Under the pieces are notes generated by a model. That model saw nothing but the letters and a program-made list of their open reading frames with translations. It was not told the DNA's origin and did no database searches. From positions 1 to 64,000 of the forward strand of contig SYOX01000417.1 of assembly GCA_005804885.1 (NCBI GenBank): a DNA stretch of 64,000 nucleotides. The letters run 5' to 3'. The stretch comes from Pseudomonadota bacterium (GTDB taxonomy: Bacteria; Myxococcota_A; Bradymonadia; Bradymonadales; GCA-2716585). Position numbers and translations under genes: made by a program. Shown piece after piece: positions 33,394-43,510 of the stretch. How positions within the stretch are numbered: position 1 is the first letter of the stretch; every line of letters begins with the position of its first letter.

Positions 33394-34611
33394 ATGAGCA
33401 AGGACACCGATATCGTCTTCCTCTCGGGCAAGCGGACCCCCTTTGGCACCTTCCTGGGGGCGCTGGGGGAGCTGTCGGCCACCGACCTGGGGGTGATCGC
33501 CTCGACGGCGGCGATCGCGCAAGCCGGGATCACCCCCGAGGACATCGATCACGTCATCTTCGGCAATGTCATGCAGACGAGCCCGGACGCGATCTACTGC
33601 GCTCGCCACGTCGGCCTCAAGGCCGGCGTCCCGCTTCAGGTCCCGGCCCTGACCGTCAACCGCCTGTGCGGCTCGGGCTTCGAGGCGCTGGCGCAGGCCG
33701 CCCAGCTCCTCAAGCTCGGCGAGGCGAAGATGGTGCTGGCGGGCGGGACGGAGAACATGACCCAGGCGCCTCACACCATCCGGGGGGCGCGGGCGGGCTT
33801 CAAGCTCGGCGGCACGCCCATGAACGACTACCTGCAGGAGGTGCTCTTTGACCCGCAGGCCGGCTGCGCGATGGCGATCACGGCCGAGAACCTCGCCGAG
33901 AAGTACGGCATCACGCGCGAGATGGCCGACGAGTACGGCTTCCGCTCCCAGACGGCCTGGGCCACGGCGCAGGCCGAGGGCTACTACAAGAACGAGATCG
34001 CCCCGGTGACGATCAAGGGCCGCAATGGCGACACGCTCGTCGAGGTCGACGAGCACCCCCAGCTCTCGCCGCTGCGCCCCGAGCAAGTCCGGTCGCGCTT
34101 CAGCGCCGCCGCGATGGCCTCGCTGCCGACGATCTTCAAGAAGGACGGGACGGTGACGGCCGCCAACGCCTCGGGCATCAACGACGGCGCCGGCGCCATG
34201 GTCATGACCACGGCCCGGATCGCCGCCGACCGGGGCCTGGCCCCCATCGGGCGCCTGATCAGCGCCGCCTCCGTCGGCGTCGAGCCCAGGTTCATGGGCA
34301 TCGGCCCGGTCTACGCCATCCGCGCGGCGCTCGAGCGCGCCGGCATGACCCTGGCCGACATGGATCTGGTCGAGATCAACGAGGCCTTCTCCTCTCAGTA
34401 CCTCGCCTGCGAGAAGGTCCTGGAGCTCAACCGCGCCATCACCAACGTCAACTCCGGCGGCGTCGCCGTCGGCCACCCGCTGGCGGCCTCGGGCACCCGG
34501 ATCACCACCCACCTGCTCTACGAGCTCAAGCGCCGCGGCAAGCGCTTCGGCGTCGGCTCGGCCTGCATCGGCGGCGGCCAGGGCATCGCCGTCGTCGTCG
34601 AGGCCCTCTAG
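33394..34611 (+). CDS. Thiolase (acetyl-CoA C-acyltransferase)
   Basis: 405 residues. The three catalytic elements are intact: NRLCGSGFEA with nucleophile C92, GGVAVGHPLAASG with H361 and GSACIGGGQG with C391; NEAFSSQYLA is also conserved (the NEAF motif). The enzyme either cleaves 3-ketoacyl-CoA in beta-oxidation or condenses two acetyl-CoA. No FadB-type partner lies next to it. A LeuA-like synthase gene follows after 121 bp on the same strand, ending at a strong terminator hairpin, so the two may be one transcript. Biosynthetic versus degradative role cannot be decided. Confidence 0.93.
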   Translation: MSKDTDIVFLSGKRTPFGTFLGALGELSATDLGVIASTAAIAQAGITPEDIDHVIFGNVMQTSPDAIYCARHVGLKAGVPLQVPALTVNRLCGSGFEALAQAAQLLKLGEAKMVLAGGTENMTQAPHTIRGARAGFKLGGTPMNDYLQEVLFDPQAGCAMAITAENLAEKYGITREMADEYGFRSQTAWATAQAEGYYKNEIAPVTIKGRNGDTLVEVDEHPQLSPLRPEQVRSRFSAAAMASLPTIFKKDGTVTAANASGINDGAGAMVMTTARIAADRGLAPIGRLISAASVGVEPRFMGIGPVYAIRAALERAGMTLADMDLVEINEAFSSQYLACEKVLELNRAITNVNSGGVAVGHPLAASGTRITTHLLYELKRRGKRFGVGSACIGGGQGIAVVVEAL

Positions 34612-34732
34612 AGCCGACGCACGGGCTAGAAGGCGAGTGTTGACGGTGGTTTAGCCAGACCGACGCCGCGACCGGCCGGGGCCTCCCCGGTGGATCGCGG
34701 CGTCGGGGCACACACCCAGGAGGGGGAGAGCG

Positions 34733-35971
<1,239 letters not shown>

Positions 35972-36128
35972 AGGCCGATCCGGCAAGCCCCTGGGCTCAG
36001 GGACGAAGCGCGGCACCCACCCCGCGAGCCGGCCATCCGACGGCTGAGGGCCAATCCGGCAAGCACCCCCGTCGCCACGCGGCCCCTTTCTGGATGGGCG
36101 CCGACCCGACGCCGAGCCCCCAAGGCAA
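35972..36128. other. Short direct repeat downstream of the LeuA-like gene
   Basis: A 26-bp block CGGCTGAAGGCCGATCCGGC that spans the stop codon (around 35966) recurs as CGGCTGAGGGCCAATCCGGC near 36041. No gene is seen before the terminator hairpin. Confidence 0.5.
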
Positions 36129-36161
36129 GAAGCCCTCGGCGAACATCTCGCCGAGGGCTTC
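36129..36161. terminator. Bidirectional terminator-like hairpin between convergent genes
   Basis: A perfect 14-bp stem GAAGCCCTCGGCGA / TCGCCGAGGGCTTC around ACATC, placed between the LeuA-like gene (plus) and a lipoprotein gene (minus). The flanks are only weakly T-rich (TTGACTTGG on plus, TTGCCTTGG on minus). Confidence 0.75.
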
Positions 36162-36198
36162 TTGACTTGGGGTTCAGGCCAGAATCAGGGCGTCGGGC

Positions 36199-37032
36199 TC
36201 AGGGGTCGCACAGGGCGTCGGCGGCCAGCTCGTCCGGGGCGAGCGTGCGGCACAGGCGGCAGTCCACGGCGGTGTCCTGGCCCAGGATGCAGGGCGTGTC
36301 GAAGTCGAGCGTCGCGCCGCCGACCCCCTCCTCGGCCGGGGCCTTGGAGACGTCGCAGGTCAGCGAGTTGTCGTCGTCGATGAAGAGGGTCCCCGGCGGG
36401 TGGATCAAGAGGCACCCGGCGCAGATGTCCATCGGGAAGGTGAACTCGTTGGACGACACGTCCGTCCCCGAGGTCGTGGTGCCGTCGAACTTGACCGTGA
36501 CCAGGACCGTGACCACCGAGCGGCGCTTGAAGGCCTCCTCGTTGGCGTCGAAGAACTCCGGCGCGCGGCGCACGACGTTGCCGATGTCGACCGAGAGCAC
36601 CTCCAGCGCCGTCGTCGTGGCCGAGCCCGGGAAGATCGTCCCGCTGACCGGGATGAAGACGTTCTGCGGCAGCGCGAAGGTCACGTTGGGCGGGGTCGTA
36701 AAGGACACCGTCGCGCCCGAGAGCGTGATCGCGTTGCCCTCGTTGAGCGTGTCGCGGAAGTCGCCCGTGCCGCCGCCAGCCGCAGCCTCGATCTTGACGT
36801 TCTTGCTGGACTGGAGCTGGCTCTGGATCGTCGGGAACATCACGTACTTGTTCGTCAACATGATGTCCAGCGTGCCCTTGGGCAGGAAGTTGCCTCCGAC
36901 CTCCGCGTCCAGCTCGCAGGTGTCGTTCAGGCTCGCGTTGTGGACGACGAGCATCGAGCCGACGTCCTCCACGCAGGCGGCGCCAGCGAACGCCGTAAAG
37001 AGCAAAACCACCATGATGCCTGTGCGAGTCAT
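36199..37032 (-). CDS. Secreted lipoprotein, beta-rich, function unknown
   Basis: 277 residues; GGGAGGAAGCG precedes the ATG. Signal peptide with lipobox FAGAAC (Cys20). The mature protein is Thr/Val/Asn-rich and predicted beta, with LSVDIGNVVRRAPEF and a long FPMDICAGCLLIHPPG segment, and eight or so cysteines clustered at the C-terminus (CILGQD, DCRLCRTL, ALCDP). No known domain recognised. The C-terminal cysteine cluster suggests disulfides outside the cytoplasm. Convergent with the LeuA-like gene across a shared hairpin. Confidence 0.82.
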   Translation of the reverse strand: MTRTGIMVVLLFTAFAGAACVEDVGSMLVVHNASLNDTCELDAEVGGNFLPKGTLDIMLTNKYVMFPTIQSQLQSSKNVKIEAAAGGGTGDFRDTLNEGNAITLSGATVSFTTPPNVTFALPQNVFIPVSGTIFPGSATTTALEVLSVDIGNVVRRAPEFFDANEEAFKRRSVVTVLVTVKFDGTTTSGTDVSSNEFTFPMDICAGCLLIHPPGTLFIDDDNSLTCDVSKAPAEEGVGGATLDFDTPCILGQDTAVDCRLCRTLAPDELAADALCDP

Positions 37033-37119
37033 CGCTTCCTCCCTTGCCCCTCAGGGCCTGCTCTGGCGCGCGCCGCGGAAGTCGCCCTCCTTGCCAGGCG
37101 CGCGCACCTTCCTACAATC

Positions 37120-38775
37120 CTAGTTCGCCGACCCCTCGGACGCAAGGCGCCCGATGAGCGCGGGCAGCCCTTCGACGTCCACTGGGTGCAGCGCGACAGC
37201 GCCGACCGCGCCGGGCAGCACGAGGGTGATCGTCGATGACGATGCCTTCTTGTCCTGCTTCATCCTGCGAACCATCTCTTCCCCCAGGTAGGGCGCCGGG
37301 TCAGTCGGCAGCTCGAGTCGGGTCAACAACCCCGTCAAGCGACCCTCCAGCCCCGCGTCCGCCCCCTTGATCAACAACCTCGCCGCCCTGGCCGCCAACA
37401 CCATCCCCAGCCCCACCGCCTCCCCGTGGGTCACCCCCCCGAAGCCCTCCATCGCCTCGATGGCGTGCCCGAAGGTGTGGCCCAGGTTCAACAGCGCCCG
37501 TCGGCCGCCCTCTCGCTCGTCCTCGGCCACGATCCGCGCCTTGAAGGCGCAGCACGCCGCCACCAGCGCCTCCTGCTCCCAGGGCCGCCGCGCGATCGCC
37601 TCGGCGTCGCGCTCGATCCACCCCAGCAGCCCCTCTCCCTCGATCAGCCCGGCCTTGACGATCTCGGCCAGGCCGCTTCGCACCTGCCTCGGGTCGAGCG
37701 TGCGAAGCACCCCCATCCCGATCACCACCCCGACCGGCTGGTGAAAGGCCCCGATCAGGTTCTTGCCCAGCGGGTGGTTGATCCCGGTCTTGCCCCCGAC
37801 CGAGCTGTCCACCTGGGACAGCAGCGTCGTGGGCACCTGAACCAGCCTCACGCCCCGCAGCAAGGTCGCCGCCGCGAAGCCCGCCAGATCCCCGATCACC
37901 CCGCCGCCGAGCGCGACCACCACGTCCTCGCGCGACAGCCTCGCCTCCAGCAGCGACCCCCACACCCCCTTGAGGGTGTCGAAGTCCTTGGAGCCCTCGC
38001 CCTGAGGCACCACCGCCGGCACCACCGGCCACCTGCCCCCCAGAGCCTCCACGAAGGCGTCCAGGTAGAGGCCCGCGACCTTGTCGTCGGTGACGACGGC
38101 CACCTTCCCCGGCGCCGGGCTGGACGCCTCAAGCGCCAGCCCCACCAGCGCCCCGATCTGCCCGACGCCGCCCTGACCGACCCATATCGGGTAGGCGCGA
38201 TCCCCAAGCGGGACCTCCACCCTGGAGAGCCCCACGCCCCGCGCGCTCAAGGCCGACAGGACCCTGAGCACCACCGACGCCTCCGAGCCCGCGCCGTCAA
38301 CGACGACCTCGGCCCGCTCATAAAGCCCCCGACGCGCCGCCAGCAGGCGCGACAGCGCCGCCTCGACCTCACCCCGACCGCCGGCCCCCGAGAGCAAGGG
38401 CCTTTCCGCGATCGCCGCGTCGCTCAGGCGGGCGGCGATCACCTCGGCCGGGGTGTCCAGAAAGACCGTCGGCCCGAAGGCCGCCAGCAACTCGGCGACC
38501 CCCTCCTGCACATAGGCCCCACCGCCCAGGGCGACGACCTCGCCTGAACCCGACGCTGCCAGCAGGGCCGACAGCGCCGCGCGCTCGTGGGCCCGGAATC
38601 CCTGCTCGCCCTCGCTGGCGAAGATCGCCGCGATGGGCTGACCCGCCGCCGCCTCGATCGCGGCGTCCAGGTCCACGAAGCGCCACCCGAGCGCGTCGGC
38701 CAGCCGCCGACCCGCGCAGGTCTTGCCCGCGCCGGTCACCCCGGTCAGGAAGACGCGGGGCGACGGGCCGATCAC
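37120..38775 (-). CDS. aroKB: Bifunctional shikimate kinase / 3-dehydroquinate synthase
   Basis: 551 residues, two enzymes of the chorismate pathway in one chain. Residues 1-170: shikimate kinase with P-loop GVTGAGKT (12-19), DLDAAIEAAAG, GFRAHERAAL and GGGAY. Residues about 190-551: dehydroquinate synthase with ALGGGVIGDLAGFAAA (NAD/phosphate), VPTTLLSQVDSSVGGKTGINH and the metal ligands in GLAEIVKAG, NLGHTFGHAIE and HGEAVGLGM. The GTG start overlaps the pilQ stop (GTGA), so the fusion is translationally coupled to the pilus cluster. aroK/aroB next to pilQ is a known order in proteobacteria; the fused form is less common. Confidence 0.94.
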   Translation of the reverse strand: MIGPSPRVFLTGVTGAGKTCAGRRLADALGWRFVDLDAAIEAAAGQPIAAIFASEGEQGFRAHERAALSALLAASGSGEVVALGGGAYVQEGVAELLAAFGPTVFLDTPAEVIAARLSDAAIAERPLLSGAGGRGEVEAALSRLLAARRGLYERAEVVVDGAGSEASVVLRVLSALSARGVGLSRVEVPLGDRAYPIWVGQGGVGQIGALVGLALEASSPAPGKVAVVTDDKVAGLYLDAFVEALGGRWPVVPAVVPQGEGSKDFDTLKGVWGSLLEARLSREDVVVALGGGVIGDLAGFAAATLLRGVRLVQVPTTLLSQVDSSVGGKTGINHPLGKNLIGAFHQPVGVVIGMGVLRTLDPRQVRSGLAEIVKAGLIEGEGLLGWIERDAEAIARRPWEQEALVAACCAFKARIVAEDEREGGRRALLNLGHTFGHAIEAMEGFGGVTHGEAVGLGMVLAARAARLLIKGADAGLEGRLTGLLTRLELPTDPAPYLGEEMVRRMKQDKKASSSTITLVLPGAVGAVALHPVDVEGLPALIGRLASEGSAN

Positions 38776-41700
38776 TGACCGCCACCCCCGCCGCCGCCGC
38801 CGATGTCAGGCGCGTCGATGGGGTTGAGCCGGCGCGCGTCCATGGAGGACTCGCGGTTGACGATCCTGGGCGTGACGAAGATCAACAGCTCCGAGCGGTT
38901 CTCGTTCTCGCTGTAGTCGCGGAAGAAGAAGCCCAGGATGGGGATGTCCGCGAAGAAGGGCACCTTGTTGGTGCCGGTCGCGCTGGTGTGGGCGAAGATG
39001 CCGCCGATGACGGTGGTGTCGCCGTCGCCGACGAGGAGCTGGGTCCGGGCGCTGCGCCGGATGATGCTCGGGTCGCCGGCCGCGCCGGTGTTGGCGAAGT
39101 CGGGCTCGGACTTCTCGATGTTGAGATCCAGGACGACGTTGCCGTCCTGGGTGACGTGCGGCGTGACGTTGAGCTGGAGGTTGGCCTCGACGAAGACGGT
39201 CTGGACGCCAGCGGCGCTCACGACGCTGATCGGGATCGAGGTGCCGGTGCTGATGGCCGCCGCGACGTTGTCCAGGGTCATGATCCGGGGCGCCGAGACG
39301 ATCTTGATGTGGCCGTCGTTCTCCAGGGCGCTCAGGCGCAGGGCGAGGTTGCCGGCGCCGCCGAGCGAGCCCAGCGTGATGCCGAGACCACCACCGCTTC
39401 CGGTACCGATGGCCGCCGGCAGGTTGACGGCGAAGTTGGGCGTGCCGACGATGCCGGCCAGCGGGGTCGCCGCGTCGGTGGCCGCGCCGGCCACGCCGAC
39501 GACGCTGGGGAAGACGAGGCCGGTGGGGTTGCCGTTGGCCGGGGCGAAGAGGAAGTCGCCGCCCCACTGGATGCCGAACTGGCGGGCGAACTGGTCGTTC
39601 GTCTCGACGATCCGGGCCTCGATGAGGATCTGGGGGGTCTGCGCATCCAGGCTGATGATGAGCTGCTGGGCCGCGGCGAGGTTCTGGGCCACGTCCTTGA
39701 TGACGAGGGTGTTGGTGCGGGCGTCGACCGAGACGGTGCCGCGGCTGGACAGGACGGTCTTGACGAGCTCGTTGACCTGCTGGGCGTTGGCGTAGTTCAG
39801 GGGCATCAGGACGACCTCGAGGGGCTCCAGCGGGAAGCTGGCGATGATGTCCTCGCGGCGCTTGAGCGCGGCCTCCTCGAACTCCTTGGAGGGAGCGACC
39901 CGGATGACCTCGCCGTCCTGCTCGTAGCCCAGGCTCAGGCTCTTGAGGATGGTGACGAAGGCGTCGGTCAGAAGGACGTTGTCGAGCTTCATCGTCACGC
40001 TGCCGGTCACGTTGGTCCCGGCGACGATGTTGATGTTGCCCTCGCGAGCGATCAGCCGCAGCACGTTCTGGACGTCGGCGCCGCGCAGGTCGATGGTGAT
40101 CCGCTTGCGGGCGATCCGCGTCGGGCGGCGCTGCCAGGGGGGCACGGAGGAGTCCACGGTCGTGCGGCGCGCGGCGGAGGCGCCGCCGAAGTTCGGCGGG
40201 GCCGAGGTGAAGCCGGAGGGGCGGGCGGGGCCATCGGCCTGGCTCAGGGCCGGGTCGTTCTCGGGGGTCCCGAGGCCGTCGCCGGCGCCGACGGAGGTGA
40301 ACTCCCAGAAGAGCCTGGAGCCGTCCTGGCGCACGATCTCGGTGGTGGCCGAGGGGACGTGGGCGTCGACGCGCACGGCCCCGCTCTTCTCGCGGTAGCT
40401 GCTCACGTAGCGGACCGTGCCGCCGAAGGCCTGGGTGTCGAGCGTGCGCTCAAGGCTCTTGGGCAGCAGGACGCCGTCGATCACGAGGGAGGCCTTGCCG
40501 CCGTTCCAGGGCACGGTCTCGAAGTTGCCGGGGCGATCGAGCTCGATGATGATGCGGCTGATCTCGCCCTTCTGCTGGAAGCGCACGGCCTTGACGGTGT
40601 TGGCCGTCTCGACCACGGCGCTGCCGGCCTCCTGCTTGAGGGTCACCTCGGCCTTGTCGCCCTGCTCCTTGACCTGGGTCAGGCGGCTGTCGATCGCGGC
40701 GACCTCCGAGGGCGCGTCCTTCTCGGCGCGCTTGCGATCCTGGGCGGCCTTGGCGTCGGCCTCCTCCTGAGCGCGCTTGCGGTCCTGGGTGGCCTTGGCG
40801 TCGGCCTCTTCCTGAGCGCGCTTGCGATCCTGGGTGGCCTTGGCGTCGGCCTCCTCCTGAGCGCGCTTGCGGTCCTGGGCGGCCTTGGCGTCGGCCTCCT
40901 CCAGGGACTTCTGATCTTTGCGCGCCTGCTCGACCTCCTTCTTGAGGGCGGCCAGGTGCGCCTCCTCCTCGGCGCGGGCGTTCTTGACGCTGGCGAGGCG
41001 CTCCTGCTCGGCCTGGCTGGCCTTCTCCAGGGCTTCGAGGCGCTGCTCCTCCTTGGTGCGGGCCTTCTCCAGGGCGACGAGGCGCTCCTGCTCGGCCTGG
41101 CGGGCCTTCTCCAGGGCCTCGACGCGCTGATCCTCGGCGCTGCGCGCCTTGACGACCTGGGCTTCGCGGGCGGTCGAGACTCTGGACGCCTCGCGCTCGG
41201 CACGGGCCTTGTCGGCCTCCAGGGCGCGCGCTCTGGCAATGGAGGTGTCCAGGGCCTTCTCCTTCTCGTCAAGGTCGGCGGTGACGGCCTTGAGCTTGCG
41301 CTCCATGGCGACCAGGGACTCGGTGCGGGACTTCAGGTCGGCTTCGAGCCGACTGGCCCGCTCCTCGGCGCCCTTGTCCCCGCCGCGGGCCTCGTCGCGG
41401 GCCTCGTCGCGGGCCCGGTTGAGCATCGCGACCTGGCGGCGCAGGCCTTCGGCGTCCTTGTCCTGGGTGGTGACCTGGGAGCGCACGGTCTGGATCTCGG
41501 CGCGCAGCTTCTCGGCGTCGCCGATGGCGGTCTTGCGAGCCGACTCGGTGCGGGCCAGCTCGGCCTGCGCCTGGGTCAGCGACTTCTCCAGCCCTTCGAG
41601 CTGCTCTCGGGCATTCTTGGAGTCCTGGGTCAGCCTGTCGGAGTCCTTGCGGGCCTGATCGCGCTCCTTGGTGCGGGCCTCGGCCTCCTTGCGGGCTTGA

Positions 41701-42632
41701 TCGCGCTCGACGGCGAGGCGCTCTTGATCCCGCGTCAGGGAGGCCACGGCCTCCTTGAGCGACTCGGCCTTGAGGCGCTCGGCCTTCAGGTGAGCTTCGA
41801 GATCGCCGGAGCGGCGGCGCTCGGCCTCGATGGCGCCCTGAAGGTCTCCCGTGAGGCGGCGCTCGGCCTCGATGGTCTCCTGGAGATCGCCGGAGCGGCG
41901 GCGCTCGGCCTCGATGGCGCCTTGCAGGTCGCTGGCGCGGCTCTCGCGCTCGGAGAGCTCGCCGCGCAGCTGCTCGGCCTTGGCGCGCTCGGCCTCCAGC
42001 GCCTTCTGGAGCACGGCGCGGCCTTCATCGACCTTGGCGGCCGACAGCGCCTTCTCCAGCGTCGAGACCTTGTCCTCGACCTGAGACAGGCGCCGCTCCT
42101 TCTCGTTGAGCGCGCGGCGGGCCCGATCCAGCTCGGCCTCCTGCCGCTCCAGCTCCCGGCGGTGTTGATCGTCCAGGGCGACCCCGTCGCCGCCCTGCGA
42201 GCGCCCGGAGCCCTCGATGAAGACGATGACCTTGTCGCCCTCGGTCCGCACGTCGTAGGTCGCCTGCTGGTCAAAGCCGACGATCAAGCGCGTGATCTGC
42301 TGGACGTCGTCCGAGAACTCCAGCACCGCGACCTGCTCGACGACGCCATTGCCGACCTGGAGCGGGGCCCTCCGCACGCCCTGGCCGAGCGTGCTGTTGG
42401 AGATGTCCACGAAGAGCCGCAGCGGCTTGTTGAGCTTGAAGACCGAGTACGTGGCCTTCTGAGATCCCTGCAAGGTGATGTAGGTCCCATCCTCTTGCTC
42501 GGCGACGTCAACCCCGCTCAGCACGTTGAGCGCCGCCGCACCCGCCTTGGCCGATGGCGGCGCCGCCTTGACGGGGCCCGTCAGGGTCGTCAAGCCGAGC
42601 ACCAGTGTCAGGAGATAGAACTTCCCATTCAT
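38772..42632 (-). CDS. pilQ: Type IV pilus secretin PilQ with a giant coiled-coil insertion
   Basis: 1286 residues, far longer than usual PilQ (about 700-900). AGAGGT precedes the ATG; a Sec signal (LVLGLTTLTGPVKA) starts the protein. Order: AMIN domain (about 35-142, peptidoglycan binding), a charged coiled coil (about 153-665), second AMIN-like domain (about 680-790), STN/N0 (KRITIDLRGADVQNVLRLIA), N1 with NYANAQQVNELVKTVL, then the secretin pore with QILIEARIVE and the C-terminal PILGFFFRD and ELLIFVTPRIV motifs. It forms the outer-membrane pore for the pilus. The coiled coil holds 15-residue repeats near 235-280 and 578-640. It lies 135 bp after pilP. Confidence 0.95.
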   Translation of the reverse strand: MNGKFYLLTLVLGLTTLTGPVKAAPPSAKAGAAALNVLSGVDVAEQEDGTYITLQGSQKATYSVFKLNKPLRLFVDISNSTLGQGVRRAPLQVGNGVVEQVAVLEFSDDVQQITRLIVGFDQQATYDVRTEGDKVIVFIEGSGRSQGGDGVALDDQHRRELERQEAELDRARRALNEKERRLSQVEDKVSTLEKALSAAKVDEGRAVLQKALEAERAKAEQLRGELSERESRASDLQGAIEAERRRSGDLQETIEAERRLTGDLQGAIEAERRRSGDLEAHLKAERLKAESLKEAVASLTRDQERLAVERDQARKEAEARTKERDQARKDSDRLTQDSKNAREQLEGLEKSLTQAQAELARTESARKTAIGDAEKLRAEIQTVRSQVTTQDKDAEGLRRQVAMLNRARDEARDEARGGDKGAEERASRLEADLKSRTESLVAMERKLKAVTADLDEKEKALDTSIARARALEADKARAEREASRVSTAREAQVVKARSAEDQRVEALEKARQAEQERLVALEKARTKEEQRLEALEKASQAEQERLASVKNARAEEEAHLAALKKEVEQARKDQKSLEEADAKAAQDRKRAQEEADAKATQDRKRAQEEADAKATQDRKRAQEEADAKAAQDRKRAEKDAPSEVAAIDSRLTQVKEQGDKAEVTLKQEAGSAVVETANTVKAVRFQQKGEISRIIIELDRPGNFETVPWNGGKASLVIDGVLLPKSLERTLDTQAFGGTVRYVSSYREKSGAVRVDAHVPSATTEIVRQDGSRLFWEFTSVGAGDGLGTPENDPALSQADGPARPSGFTSAPPNFGGASAARRTTVDSSVPPWQRRPTRIARKRITIDLRGADVQNVLRLIAREGNINIVAGTNVTGSVTMKLDNVLLTDAFVTILKSLSLGYEQDGEVIRVAPSKEFEEAALKRREDIIASFPLEPLEVVLMPLNYANAQQVNELVKTVLSSRGTVSVDARTNTLVIKDVAQNLAAAQQLIISLDAQTPQILIEARIVETNDQFARQFGIQWGGDFLFAPANGNPTGLVFPSVVGVAGAATDAATPLAGIVGTPNFAVNLPAAIGTGSGGGLGITLGSLGGAGNLALRLSALENDGHIKIVSAPRIMTLDNVAAAISTGTSIPISVVSAAGVQTVFVEANLQLNVTPHVTQDGNVVLDLNIEKSEPDFANTGAAGDPSIIRRSARTQLLVGDGDTTVIGGIFAHTSATGTNKVPFFADIPILGFFFRDYSENENRSELLIFVTPRIVNRESSMDARRLNPIDAPDIGGGGGGGGQ
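40713..40901 (-). repeat. 45-bp in-frame repeat within the PilQ coiled coil
   Basis: Four units of 45 bp encode EEADAKAAQDRKRAQ or the T-for-A variant. The near identity at DNA level points to recent slippage or unequal exchange. Confidence 0.88.
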
Positions 42633-42655
42633 GGTTGACCTCTGTCGATCTCTAT

Positions 42656-42727
42656 CCCGCCTGCAAGGCGGGGTCGGCAGCGGCTGGACCCCCAGTCCGC
42701 CGCCACTCCGGTGCTGACCGGCGGCGG
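42656..42727 (-). promoter_or_regulatory. Two hairpins in the pilP-pilQ gap
   Basis: CCCGCC-tgcaa-GGCGGG (42656-42672) and CCGCCGCC / GGCGGCGG with a 15-nt loop (42697-42727) lie in the only sizeable gap of the pil cluster. They could reduce read-through or stabilise mRNA ends; neither has a T tract. Confidence 0.45.
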
Positions 42728-42767
42728 CGGGCCGACGATCCGGCCTGTTCTGACGCACTCAGTTTGC

Positions 42768-43496
42768 TCAGGGTGCAGGGGGCTCGCTCGCGCCCTCACC
42801 CTCTTTCTGACCGCCCTGGTCGATGACGTCGAGGATGTCCTCACCCTCCTCGTCCTCCCCCGGAGGCTTGGGCAGATCGATCTCGGTGTCGCTCAAGAGC
42901 ACCACGATCGTCACCGGCTCGGAGACCTCTTCTTCCTTGTCTTCTTCCTTGTCGAGCTCATCGTCCGAGTTGATCGTCCGCTGAGGGTTGATCGTGATCT
43001 CCACCTCGTTGGCGCGGATGTCGCTGATACGACCTCCGTCCCGACCGATCCGATCACCCTCCTTGGCGATGTGGCCAAAACCCGAGGAGTCGTTGAACAT
43101 CACCTTGGGCACCGCGGTGCCTGTAATGATGGCCACCAGCTTGAGCGTCTGGATGTCGAAGTTCTCCAGCGGCTCCTTGACCCGCTCCTCGCCCTCATCG
43201 TCCTCCCCGACCTTGACCTGCGGCGGCTCGAAGATGAAGGGATCTCGCCTCGCCAGGCCAGGGAAGTCCGGCCGCTTGTACTCCTCGCCCGGCTTGCCCT
43301 CGCCTGCGGCCTTGGGCGCCCCGGCGGCCTCGGCCGGCGGCGCCTCGGCCGGCGGCGCCTCGGCCGGCGGAGCCTCGGCCGGCGGCGCCTCGGCCACCTC
43401 GTCCTCGCAGCCGACCGCGACCAGCGCCGCGGTCAACACCACGAGCAGCACGACCCGACGCCAAGGAAGCGAGGCCTTTGATGATGCCTTAAGCAT
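42768..43496 (-). CDS. pilP: Type IV pilus inner-membrane lipoprotein PilP
   Basis: 242 residues. The ATG at 43496 is preferred: GGAGGG lies 8 bp before it; a GTG at 43514 would overlap the pilO stop. Lipobox VAVGC anchors the protein. A linker with four APPAE units follows, then the PilP core: RRDPFIFEPP (the conserved RDPF motif), LKLVAIITGTAVPKVMFND and GHIAKEGDRIGRDGGRI. A very acidic C-terminal extension (DDELDKEEDKEEE, GEDEEGED) is longer than in Pseudomonas PilP. PilP bridges PilN/PilO in the inner membrane to the PilQ secretin. Confidence 0.92.
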   Translation of the reverse strand: MLKASSKASLPWRRVVLLVVLTAALVAVGCEDEVAEAPPAEAPPAEAPPAEAPPAEAAGAPKAAGEGKPGEEYKRPDFPGLARRDPFIFEPPQVKVGEDDEGEERVKEPLENFDIQTLKLVAIITGTAVPKVMFNDSSGFGHIAKEGDRIGRDGGRISDIRANEVEITINPQRTINSDDELDKEEDKEEEVSEPVTIVVLLSDTEIDLPKPPGEDEEGEDILDVIDQGGQKEGEGASEPPAP

Positions 43497-43510
43497 TGGA
43501 CCTGCCCTCC

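Noticed and set aside
38988-42638. A plus-strand open frame of about 1216 codons opposite pilQ
   Set aside because: It mirrors the PilQ coiled-coil repeats and lacks any independent motif or start signal; PilQ on the other strand is certain.
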